DNA from: Synechococcus sp. CBW1002
Lineage (GTDB): Bacteria; Cyanobacteriota; Cyanobacteriia; PCC-6307; Cyanobiaceae
DNA: 64,000 nt
NCBI RefSeq assembly: GCF_015840915.1
Contig: NZ_CP060398.1
Coordinates: 1,984,001 to 2,048,000 of the forward strand
Direction: 5' to 3'
Shown here: one piece after another, positions 33,915 to 41,826 of the stretch
How positions within the stretch are numbered: position 1 is the stretch's first letter
Layout: each line of letters starts with the position of its first letter
The notes under the pieces: generated by a model
What the model saw: only the letters and a program-made list of their open reading frames with translations
Database searches by the model: none
What the model was told of the DNA's origin: nothing
Position numbers and translations under genes: made by a program

Positions 33915-36900
33915 TCACAGACACTCGCTCTCCAGACGCGTCAACCAGCCAAGCCAATACTCGCTGGCCTTGCTGGGGCTGATCATTGAGACTTCATCAG
34001 GCACTTCTCCATCCACGGCTGCCTTGGCGATATCACGCTTGGAGCGAATTCGATCCAACTTCGATCGGCACCAGCTCCAACGGTCGCCATTGGGAAGATA
34101 GATATCCGTGATGGGAAGATAAATCTTCACTGAATCAAACTCTGTGCCATCTCGATCCAATCGTCCGATGGCCTGTTCGAAATCCGTTGAAGTCCACGGG
34201 AGCTGCAGAAAAATTGCCTGGTTACAAACTGACTGAAGGCCGTCGACACCGGTGCCAGCGCATTGAATGGAAGCCACCAGGACGTCAGCTGATCCCCGGA
34301 TGAACTCATCTAAGGAATCATCAAACCCCGACTCACGGGCTTCTTTATCACCACCGGTGTAGACACTATGGCTGAAGCCATGTTGCTTCAGCCATTGGCA
34401 CAGCGGATCCAGCGTGTTCTTGATGTATGTGATGAAGATTACTGTCTTCTCGCCGTGCTTAAGACAAGCATCCAAGGCGGCGAGCTTTGGCTGCACCAAC
34501 AACTGCTCCACATCGTGGAAGCTCCCGCGTCTGGTGGCGCCAATGATCTGCGGCAGGACCTGTGTGGCATCCACATCCATAAGAACAAGCTCCGTGCGCG
34601 GCAGCTGCCCTGGGTTCATGCGAATGCCGTGCACAATAAAATGCTGATAAAGATTCATGCAGGCATTGAGGTCCATCTCCTCGTCTACGCCATCAAGAGC
34701 CTCTTGGCTCACCAGCTCAATCAGAGAACGCCCTTCAAGCAAGTTGTTGATAACTGGTGTGGCCGACAGACCAAGGACACGCAGCTCACTGTTGAGATTG
34801 CCGGACGTAAATATGAACTGATCCATTAAGTGCCGTCGCTGGCTGGTTTTGTCCCTATCTCGCTGCTTGGCCTGATGGATCTCATCGATAACAATCAGGT
34901 CAGCCCGAAAGCCAAGGCAGAATTCAAGCAGGGATTGCATGAAGTGATTTTGGAATCTCTCATGATTCACAATGACCACATGAGCTCTATCATCAAGCTC
35001 TGGCAGCTGCCAATCATCAGGCTTAATATGGATGACTGCATCGGGGTATGCAGAGCTGAATGTGCGTTGCCAGTTAGAGACCACTCCATTTGGGCAAGAA
35101 ATCAGAATCCGCCTACAACCACAGACTTGAGCCGCAAATACAGCTGAGAGGGTTTTGCCGGTCCCTGTCCCGCTGAGGTTGAGCAGCCTGTAATCTCGCT
35201 TCAGACGAAATGCCACGAGGCGCTGCATGAGCTTTGGTTGCCGTGGACGACCCTTCAGATCGCAGAATCTGTAGCTGGGTGGGATCTCTAGAGAGCGAGC
35301 CCCTTCGTACTCCTCAAGGAAGGAAGACCGCACTTCACTACTGTAAGTATCCGCCTCGACATTCATGGCTTGAAGCCGGTCAATCAAAGCGTCTGCATCC
35401 GCGAAGCAGGCGTCCCAGAGCTTTGCGGTGGCTTTTGCTTTTAAGAACTCGATGCGATCGGCATCTGTAGCAGTGCTTTCTACCACACTCGCGGCTTTGT
35501 CTAACGCTAGAAGGGTTTTAACGGGATCGACGTGCGGTAGATCATCGCTGGAGATCAGGGCAATGTGCTTCTCCTCAGCGAATTCACGCTGCAGCTGCTT
35601 CGAGCGCTTTTGCAGAAGTAGAGCCTCTTTGTCCGCCTGATTTGTTTCGGCCTTCAAGCTGGACCCGAATTCCAGGAGCCCATTGATGGAGTCGACGTCA
35701 TTATTGTCAGCCCAGGCCTGAAGGTCTTCGCGTTTGACCATGCCGGATTGGACCGCATCGACAAGCAAATCAAATGTGCGGCTGAACTTCTCTTTGTCTC
35801 CCCGGTTGATGCCCTGCGCCTGGAATAGTACATAGAGCTCAGAGGAGGTGAGGGCTTCTAGATGTTCCCCTAGATCACGAACAAAGGCCTTGATGTAGGC
35901 CAGTGTAATGTTGGCTGTCGATGATCCTGCGACGAACTGTTTGCCAAAACGGCTGGCCACTTCGCTCCAGTGCAGCTGACCCTGCCGTGTCATTCCGGCG
36001 ATAGGTGAGCCAGGATTCTTGCCAGCATACGGTTCGTCGATCTGCTCTTTGAAGAACTCGTAGATCTGGGCATAGGACGGCATCAGTGACAGGTCTTGAT
36101 TGTGGAACTGATTGACGTCATCCAACAGCTTGGAAAGCTTGTCCTCGGTCCAATAAGTTCGACCACCATTTTCACCCACGAGTTGGCCCTGATACCGGAG
36201 ACCTAGAGTGCGCGCAACTTTGCTCTGGCCACCAAAGTCCTGAACAATTCGGCCCACGCGACGGGGTAGCGATGTCTGTTTGGGCATCGCTGTGGGATGC
36301 CCCAGTGCCGCTGCATGCCGCAAGAGAAACTGCCTTAAGCACTCAAAATCTTTCCAGTAGCAATTCCCCATGGAAAAGCTGCTGTTGCAGATCCATTCGT
36401 AATGCAGATCCCACTCGTTATCTGGAACAGGGATGGCATGTTTCTGATAGATGTCCAGCCGCTGTTTCGGGTTCATTGCCAGGGTCGCGTCCCAGCATTC
36501 CAGATCCTCGTCGCCCTGTGGCTGATCGCCTTTGAATGCAAGACGCCCGAAACGGTCGAGCCAGGACCGAATACTCGCAAGCTGCCTGGCTCTTGCATGC
36601 TCGCTAACGTTGCCTTGGATTCGTGCGGAGAGAGTATCTGGCGCAACACCAATGACGAGGGCCACCCTGTTAAGCAGCTGCCTGACACGCTCTCGGGTGA
36701 CTGGGGGTGCAAGCTGGTCGCCAATGGCTTGATAGGTTGCGCCGCAAGCTCTTCTGATGTAAGAAGACCAGCCCCGATCCGCATCTCTCTTGATACTTCT
36801 CTGAAGGCTATTGATCCAGGACTTCGACGTGCCATCGCCAAGTTCTTGCGCGTAGCGCGCAAGCAAGTGCCGTTTTGATTCCTCCCAGGCAAGATTGTGA

Positions 36901-37106
36901 AGATGATCGTTGAGGAGTGATGGGCCGATTAGTGATTCGATAATTCCAAGGCACTCCCTCAGTATTCTCAGCTCTGTATCCAGTGAGGCCTGGCCATGAA
37001 TGATATCGCTGTTCTGGAGCAATTCCTCAATGGCCTCTTTGAGGTGGGTGCCTTTTATTGGACAGTTCCGGCCCCTGACATCGTTAACCCAGGACGGGTG
37101 GAACAT
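33915..37106 (-). CDS. Large SF2/SNF2-like helicase with sigma-region-4-like HTH (nested-module helicase)
   Basis: About 1063 residues. N-terminal region holds an HTH at about 122-147 (YQAIGDQLAPPVTRERVRQL) strongly resembling sigma-70 region 4. The middle (150-600) is unassigned, with helical stretches. The motor is C-terminal: Walker A GTGTGKT at about 645, IDEIHQAK at about 742, LSATP, ASIQCAGTGVDGL and the arginine-finger motif QAIGRLDRDG near 980. The first 15 codons (MFHPSWVNDVRGRNC) lie inside the IS3 element ending at 37059, so the native start is lost or moved; native sequence begins at IKGTHLKEAIEELL. It is the last gene of the nested module and precedes drmA. No published family name is known to me. 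Confidence 0.85.
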   Translation of the reverse strand: MFHPSWVNDVRGRNCPIKGTHLKEAIEELLQNSDIIHGQASLDTELRILRECLGIIESLIGPSLLNDHLHNLAWEESKRHLLARYAQELGDGTSKSWINSLQRSIKRDADRGWSSYIRRACGATYQAIGDQLAPPVTRERVRQLLNRVALVIGVAPDTLSARIQGNVSEHARARQLASIRSWLDRFGRLAFKGDQPQGDEDLECWDATLAMNPKQRLDIYQKHAIPVPDNEWDLHYEWICNSSFSMGNCYWKDFECLRQFLLRHAAALGHPTAMPKQTSLPRRVGRIVQDFGGQSKVARTLGLRYQGQLVGENGGRTYWTEDKLSKLLDDVNQFHNQDLSLMPSYAQIYEFFKEQIDEPYAGKNPGSPIAGMTRQGQLHWSEVASRFGKQFVAGSSTANITLAYIKAFVRDLGEHLEALTSSELYVLFQAQGINRGDKEKFSRTFDLLVDAVQSGMVKREDLQAWADNNDVDSINGLLEFGSSLKAETNQADKEALLLQKRSKQLQREFAEEKHIALISSDDLPHVDPVKTLLALDKAASVVESTATDADRIEFLKAKATAKLWDACFADADALIDRLQAMNVEADTYSSEVRSSFLEEYEGARSLEIPPSYRFCDLKGRPRQPKLMQRLVAFRLKRDYRLLNLSGTGTGKTLSAVFAAQVCGCRRILISCPNGVVSNWQRTFSSAYPDAVIHIKPDDWQLPELDDRAHVVIVNHERFQNHFMQSLLEFCLGFRADLIVIDEIHQAKQRDRDKTSQRRHLMDQFIFTSGNLNSELRVLGLSATPVINNLLEGRSLIELVSQEALDGVDEEMDLNACMNLYQHFIVHGIRMNPGQLPRTELVLMDVDATQVLPQIIGATRRGSFHDVEQLLVQPKLAALDACLKHGEKTVIFITYIKNTLDPLCQWLKQHGFSHSVYTGGDKEARESGFDDSLDEFIRGSADVLVASIQCAGTGVDGLQSVCNQAIFLQLPWTSTDFEQAIGRLDRDGTEFDSVKIYLPITDIYLPNGDRWSWCRSKLDRIRSKRDIAKAAVDGEVPDEVSMISPSKASEYWLGWLTRLESECL

Positions 37107-37960
37107 GGTTCGGCCTCAGTGTAGACCGCGTGGGGAGTTTTGCCTCCAAGGGAACTGTGAGGTCTTACATGGCAATACCGCCACAGGAAGCGGGCCAGGC
37201 TGATTTCAGCGTCCCAGCCATCGCTGTATGCCCGTAGGTAGACCTCCTCGTACTTGACAGTCCTCCACAGCCGTTCAACAAGGATGTTGTCGTAGCACCG
37301 CTTTCTGCCGGACCAGCTGATCTGGATCCGCTCCCCTTTGAGTCTGGCCACAAAGTCAGCGGACGTGAACTGACAGCCTTGATCGGAGTGGAAGATCTCT
37401 GGCCTACGGCCGCCTCCCAAGGCCATCTCCAGGGCCTCCAGACAGAACTTCGTGTCAAGGCTGTTGGAGAGCCTCCAGCTGAGCACATGCCTGGAATGGA
37501 GATCCATGATCGCCACCAGATAGAGGAACCCTTTCTGCAGAGGGATGTAGGTGATGTCGGTCGCCCAGACCTGATCCACCGACGTGACCTGCGTGAGGTC
37601 CACCAGGCAGGGGAACCGCACGGACGGATCACCTGGAACCGTCGTCCGGGGCTTCTGGTAGATCGCCCGTAATCCCATGCGCCGCATGAGGTTTCGCACT
37701 CGATCTCGGCTGATCGGGATACCATCTTGGGCCAGATAGTCCACCATCCGGCGGCTGCCGCTGCAGGGATCCTCCAGGTAGAGAGCATCGATCCTGGCCA
37801 TGATCCGCAGCGTCGATACACGGACCGGTGTCGGCCGGTAGTACAGCGTGGATCGAGGCAGCCCCAGCAGCGCACACTGCCTGCTGATGCTGAGCTCGGG
37901 GTGGTCGTGATCGACCAGCTTGCGCAGTTCACGGGCATCAGAGCAGTTGAGACTTTTTTT
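37055..37960 (-). CDS. IS3-family transposase OrfB (IS3-B), expressed by frameshift
   Basis: The DDE part (rve domain): VWATDITYIPLQKGFLYLVA with the first Asp, EIFHSDQGCQFTS with the second, and the RKRCYDNILVERLWRTVK region with the catalytic Glu. An HTH_21 region (SRQCALLGLPRSTLYY) precedes. No own start is needed: orfA ends in an A8G slippery run (T-run at 37954-37961 on the plus strand) that would give a -1 frameshift and an OrfAB fusion. Its TAA (37055-37057) lies just beyond the left inverted repeat. Confidence 0.88.
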   Translation of the reverse strand, partial: KKSLNCSDARELRKLVDHDHPELSISRQCALLGLPRSTLYYRPTPVRVSTLRIMARIDALYLEDPCSGSRRMVDYLAQDGIPISRDRVRNLMRRMGLRAIYQKPRTTVPGDPSVRFPCLVDLTQVTSVDQVWATDITYIPLQKGFLYLVAIMDLHSRHVLSWRLSNSLDTKFCLEALEMALGGGRRPEIFHSDQGCQFTSADFVARLKGERIQISWSGRKRCYDNILVERLWRTVKYEEVYLRAYSDGWDAEISLARFLWRYCHVRPHSSLGGKTPHAVYTEAEPCSTRPGLTMSGAGTVQ

Positions 37961-38286
37961 TGAGCCACTCCAGCTCCATCTGCAGCCGTCCGATCTGCTG
38001 GAACAGCTCCGCCTCCTTGGCCTGCCCCTCCTCCTTGTCCTTGGTCTTCTTGCCTCGGGTGAAGAGCTCGCTGGCACCGTCCAGGAGCTGCCGCTTCCAC
38101 TGGCTCACCTGGATCGGGTGGATGGCGTGGTCGGCGGCGATCTCCTGGATCGTCTTGCGGCCACTGATCGCCTCCATGGCGACCCTGGCCTTGAACTCGG
38201 GGCTGTGGGTGCGGCGCTTGCTCATCGGTGGGAGCCCCTTTCAGGGGCGGTACCCCGCCTCAGAGGTTAACGATGGGGCCTGTCCA
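37059..38286 (-). mobile_element. IS3-family element (IS3-B)
   Basis: A 1228-bp element. The ends share TGGACAG, GCCCC and ATCGTTAACC in inverted orientation (37059 onward and the complement of 38286 backward), with small gaps. The flanking bases (TAT and GAA) do not match, so the target duplication is absent. Inserted between the alpha-CTD protein and the helicase; it supplies the present start codon of the helicase frame. Confidence 0.85.
37938..38225 (-). CDS. IS3-family OrfA (IS3-B)
   Basis: 95 residues with the HTH_Tnp_1 motif (RRTHSPEFKARVAMEAISG, then TIQEIAADHAIHPIQVSQWK) that binds the IS ends, followed by a leucine-zipper-like helix (ELFQQIGRLQMELEWLKKK). The frame ends right after the A8 slippery sequence that links it to OrfB. 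Confidence 0.9.
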   Translation of the reverse strand: MSKRRTHSPEFKARVAMEAISGRKTIQEIAADHAIHPIQVSQWKRQLLDGASELFTRGKKTKDKEEGQAKEAELFQQIGRLQMELEWLKKKSQLL

Positions 38287-39694
38287 GAAAAGCCAGACCA
38301 CCTCACTTCTGGGTTATCAGGGTCTCCCGCTAAGCACTTCGCGGCTGTATTGCCGATTAACGCTATGACGGTTTCCCTGCATTGCTTTCGACTGTCTCCA
38401 GCAGGCCGAAAATCTTGATGGGATTCGCTGTGTTGGGACGTAGGCAGATCCAAGTCAGTTAACTGGAATGGAAGCCCGAGGCCAATGGTGGCGAGGGCTC
38501 GACGGAGCCTCTGAATCCCGATTGGACCAAGGTTTCGGATTGCAGAAAGATCAGATTCGGTCTTGCCGGCTAAATCCTCAAGCGTCTTCATCCCGCTACG
38601 CAATAGCGGTCCTAGGACGGGTTGTGGGATTCCCAGATCTTGGAGCGCCGTTGTGACTGATGACAGGCTAGTCGTGCTGTCCTGGTTGTTTGTGGCTGCT
38701 TGTTTTTGTTGGCAATCAGGCTGTGCTATGACTGGAACGGGGAATGGAATTCCCTTCTTCTCGAGTCCTGTGATTAACTCATCAAGGCTCTTCTGCCCAA
38801 AGTTTCTTACGTTAAGCAGATCGTCTTGTTGTTTTTCGGCGAGGTCGGCAACCGTGCGAAAGCCACCGTAATGCAAGGCATTGGTGGCTCGTATCGAGAG
38901 CGATAGCTCTCCGATGGTTATCTTGGGCCAGCTTGGTTTCTCCTGGCTCTGATCAGAGGAAGGTGCCTGGCCTGTTTGTTCACTCTGTAGAGGAACAACG
39001 TCCTCGGCCAAAGGTTCTAGATCAAGACCTGGACCAGAGAGTGGGTTTACTCCGCCGACAGCAAGGTCTTGAGGAGGAAAATCCTCAACCCACGCATCAT
39101 CGGCTGCGCTCCGGGTCTGTCGCTCCTGCAGCGTTTGCCGCACCGCATCGATGCGTCGCCGAAGTTCCTGCCGTTCTGTCGCTAGTTCATCTGGGTCTAT
39201 CGGAAGGATGTCCTGATCGCTGTCGACTGCTGAGGCCTGTTGTTCTTGCTCCTCCCGTATCTGTTCGGCGTCCTCGGCCGCCCGCTGGGCTTCTGCTTCT
39301 CGGGCCAGGCGTTCAGCTTCTGCCCTGGCCTGTCGCTCCTGCTCCTGCCTGAGGCGTTCGGCGTCCTCGGCCGCCCGCTGGGCTTCTGCTTCTCGAGCCA
39401 GGCGTTCAGCCTCTGCCCTGGCCTGGTGCTCTTGCTCCTGCCTGAGGCGTTCGGCTGCCTCGGCCGCCCGCTGGGCTTCTGCTTCTCGAGCCAGGCGTTC
39501 AGCCTCTGCCCTGGCCTGGTGCTCTTGCTCCTGCCTGAGGCGTTCGGCTGCCTCGGCCGCCCGCTGGGCTTCTGCTTCTCGAGCCAGGCGTTCAGCTTCT
39601 GCTCTGGCCTGGTGCTCTTGCTCCTGCCTGAGGCGTTCGGCTGCCTCGGCCGCCCGCTGGGCTTCTGCTTCTCGGGCCAGGCGTTCAGCTTCTG
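38287..39694 (-). pseudogene. Coiled-coil / double alpha-CTD protein, 3' part (separated by IS3-A)
   Basis: Continuation of the gene begun at 41768. It carries about four more 31-residue repeats, an acidic linker, then two RNA-polymerase-alpha-CTD-like HhH modules. Module 1, about 38750-38930: ITIGELSLSIRATNALHYGG, then DLLNVRNFGQKSLDELITGL, very close to RpoA CTD. Module 2, about 38470-38640: LEDLAGKTESDLSAIRNLGP and IQRLRRALATIGLGLP. In RpoA this fold binds UP-element DNA and activators. An internal ATG at 39143 could still give a protein with both modules but without the coiled coil. The present stop at 38241 lies inside IS3-B; without it the frame would end WSGFS. Confidence 0.8.
39258..39694 (-). 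repeat. 93-bp tandem repeats in coding sequence, left block
   Basis: Copies start every 93 nt; the marker GAGGCGTTCG occurs at 39351, 39444, 39537 and 39630, with a degenerate copy near 39258. Each encodes one 31-residue unit of the type RLAREAEAQRAAEAAE plus RLRQEQEHQARAEAE. Continues beyond IS3-A in the block at 41013-41427. Confidence 0.95.
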
Positions 39695-39723
39695 TGGGGT
39701 TCCCCCGGTTTGGTGGACACCGA

Positions 39724-40620
39724 TCAGGGATCCGCGTGGGTTAGTGTACGAGCAGCAATGAACTGCTGCTCGTAATCAATCGGGCTGAGGTAGCTCAGCG
39801 TTGAGTGGCGACGTTCGCGGTTGTAATAGCCATCGATCCAGAAAGCCAGATCACGCTGTAGCCGCTGGGGTGAGATGCGGATCTCGGCGTCATCGTCGAG
39901 CCCCAGTTCGTGCTTGAGGGTGGAGAACAGGCTCTCCACCACCGCGTTATCCCAACAGCAGCCCTTGGCAGACATGCTGCAGGTGATGCCATGGGCCTCC
40001 AGAAGCTCCCGGTAAGCGGTGGCTCTGTACTGGCTGCCTTGATCGGTGTGGATCAGCAGCTGGTCAGGTTCCACCTGGCGCTGACCCAGGGCCCGGTTGA
40101 GGGCCTCCAGCACCAGCGACGCCTCCATGGAGGTGCCCAGGCTCCAGCCGACGACGCGACGACTGAACAGATCCATCCACACCGCCAGGTAGCGCCAGCC
40201 TGAGGTGGTGCGGATGTAAGTGATGTCGCCGGCCCAGCAACGGTTGGGCGCTGGTGGGGTGAAATCCTGCTCAAGCAGGTTCTCAGCCACACCCGTTGCA
40301 CCGCTGGCTTTGCTGCAGGGCCGGAAGGCCCGGCGGGTTTTGGCTCGCAGGCCGGCACGCTGCATCAAGCGGGCAACACGATGACGCCCGATGGGCCGGC
40401 CAGTCGCACGCAGTTCCTGGTGGATCCGCGGCGAGCCGTAGAAGCCACGGTGTTCCTGGAACACCGCCTGGATTTCAGCGGTGATCGCGGCATTCTCTGC
40501 CTGCCGCTGTCCCGGCGGCGCCTGCTGCCTGCGCTTCCAGGCGTAGTAACCGCTGCGGGCTACCCCAAGCCTGCGGCAAAGCCAGGCGATGGGGTGCTGA
40601 TCAGCCAGTTGATCGATCAA
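39724..40620 (-). CDS. IS3-family transposase OrfB (IS3-A)
   Basis: 298 residues: N-terminal HTH_21 (WLCRRLGVARSGYYAWKRR), then the rve/DDE domain with CWAGDITYIRTTSGW, LLIHTDQGSQYRA and CCWDNAVVESLFSTLKHEL (catalytic Asp, Asp, Glu) and the C-terminal RRHSTLSYLSP. All catalytic residues present. Overlaps orfA by 4 nt. Confidence 0.95.
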   Translation of the reverse strand: MIDQLADQHPIAWLCRRLGVARSGYYAWKRRQQAPPGQRQAENAAITAEIQAVFQEHRGFYGSPRIHQELRATGRPIGRHRVARLMQRAGLRAKTRRAFRPCSKASGATGVAENLLEQDFTPPAPNRCWAGDITYIRTTSGWRYLAVWMDLFSRRVVGWSLGTSMEASLVLEALNRALGQRQVEPDQLLIHTDQGSQYRATAYRELLEAHGITCSMSAKGCCWDNAVVESLFSTLKHELGLDDDAEIRISPQRLQRDLAFWIDGYYNRERRHSTLSYLSPIDYEQQFIAARTLTHADP

Positions 40621-40946
40621 GCGAAACCTCTCGGCGGCAGCTGCTCTTTGGCAAAGTGCGCTGCCGCCAGCCTGAAAAAATCCTTTTCCCTCCTGAGCTC
40701 GCGGTTTTCACGGCGGAGCTGCACCAGTTCAGCGCGTTCCTCGCTGGTCAATGGGCCCTGGCCGGAATCACTGAGCTCACCGCGATCGATACGGGCCTGA
40801 CGGACCCACTTGGCCAGGCTGCTCACTGGAATGCCGAGGCGCTGGGCCACAGCAGTGCAGGTCAGACCCTCAGCCAGGCAAAGGGCAACAGCTTCCTCCT
40901 TTTGCTGCGGTGTGAACCGCCGGCGGGCACGGTTGGGGTTGGTCAT
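40617..40946 (-). CDS. IS3-family OrfA (IS3-A)
   Basis: 109 residues with an HTH (RRFTPQQKEEAVALCLAEG, then TAVAQRLGIPVSSLAKWVRQ) and a charged leucine-zipper-like C-terminus (ELVQLRRENRELRREKDFF). Binds the IS ends; coupled to orfB through ATGA at 40617-40620. Confidence 0.94.
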   Translation of the reverse strand: MTNPNRARRRFTPQQKEEAVALCLAEGLTCTAVAQRLGIPVSSLAKWVRQARIDRGELSDSGQGPLTSEERAELVQLRRENRELRREKDFFRLAAAHFAKEQLPPRGFA

Positions 40947-41012
40947 TAATCAACAGTCTGGTGGTGATGGCGTTTCTCTTATCGACCTGTCCACCAAACC
41001 GGGGGAACCCCA

Positions 41013-41427
41013 TTCAGCTTCTGCCCTGGCCTGGTGCTCTTGCTCCTGCCTGAGGCGTTCGGCTGCCTCGGCCGCCCGCTGGGCTTCTGCTTCTCGGGCC
41101 AGGCGTTCAGCTTCTGCCTTGGCCTGTCGCTCCTGCTCCTGCCTGAGGCGTTCGGCGTCCTCGGCCGCCCGCTGGGCTTCTGCTTCTCGAGCCAGGCGTT
41201 CAGCTTCTGCCCTGGCCTGGTGCTCTTGCTCCTGCCTGAGGCGTTCGGCTGCCTCGGCCGCCCGCTGGGCTTCTGCTTCTCGAGCCAGGCGTTCAGCTTC
41301 TGCTCTGGCCTGGCGCTCTTGCTCCTGCCTGAGGCGTTCGGCTGCTTCGGCCGCCCGCCGGGCTTCTGCTTCTCGGGCCAGGCGTTCAGCTTCTGCCTTG
41401 GCCTGGCGCTCCTTATCCGCCTGCTGC
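41013..41427 (-). repeat. 93-bp tandem repeats in coding sequence, right block
   Basis: Same 93-bp unit as the left block; marker GAGGCGTTCG at 41052, 41145, 41238 and 41331. Units alternate between variants (RAAEAAE / RAAEDAE, EHQARAE / ERQAKAE), indicating duplication of small groups of units. Confidence 0.95.
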
Positions 41428-41768
41428 CGCTCGCTTCTTTGCTTGGTGCTGATCTGCGATTTCAGCACTAGAAGAGTGCTGGAGGACGCATTGGGATTTA
41501 AGGCTTGGCCTTCATACTCCTCGAAGAGTTGAGCCAAGCGCTGTTTCAGTACGTCAGTCTTCGGAGGAGGTGCCTTCCAGAGTGACAGCTCATACCAGAT
41601 ATCCAGCAACTTGATGCTGTCACGGCAGGTGACTGCCTCAACAATCTGCTGCTCGATGCGATCCAGGGCAATAGCGTAATCCGTCTCGTGTGAAGCCCCT
41701 GACTTCGACGAGGACCTGAGCAGCCCAAGGGCACGAGCTGTGTTCTTCAGGAAGGATCTCAGGCCCAT
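41013..41768 (-). pseudogene. Coiled-coil / double alpha-CTD protein, 5' part (cut by IS3-A)
   Basis: Start MGLRSFLKNTARALG at 41768. Residues 1-110 form a helical domain of unknown family (ALDRIEQQIVEAVTCRDSIK, then LLDIWYELSLW and LAQLFEEYEGQAL). From about residue 113 the 31-residue R/E/A/Q repeats start, predicting a long straight coiled coil. IS3-A ends the frame after about 250 native residues plus 20 from the IS. Before the IS66 insertion this gene lay about 58 nt after the Hsp70-like gene on the same strand, so they were one operon. Intact length with the 3' part would be roughly 720 residues. Confidence 0.82.
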
Positions 41769-41826
41769 GGACTAACGCTGCTCCGGCTCACTACCCAAAA
41801 CCTCCATCCTGATGCTCAAACCAAAT

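Larger units (their letters stand above)
39695..41012 (-). mobile_element. IS3-family element (IS3-A) inside the coiled-coil gene
   Basis: A 1318-bp element with perfect inverted repeats of about 26 bp, TGGGGTTCCCCCGGTTTGGT from 39695 and its complement ending at 41012. The 11-mer TTCAGCTTCTG flanks both sides, but because the host gene is built of 93-bp repeats this may be repeat sequence rather than a target duplication. It splits the coiled-coil/alpha-CTD gene. Confidence 0.93.

Noticed and set aside
39240-39761. Repetitive frames (LPEAFGCLGRPLGFCFS type) on the plus strand
   Set aside because: They are the reverse complement of the 93-bp coiled-coil repeat; the minus frame gives a sensible heptad coiled coil.
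39684-41023. 11-bp target duplication for IS3-A (TTCAGCTTCTG)
   Set aside because: The same 11-mer occurs in every 93-bp unit, so it cannot be told from repeat sequence; IS3 elements usually duplicate 3-5 bp.
39258-41427. Regular direct repeats that could suggest a CRISPR-like array
   Set aside because: The unit is 93 nt, contiguous, in frame and without unique spacers; it is a coding tandem repeat.
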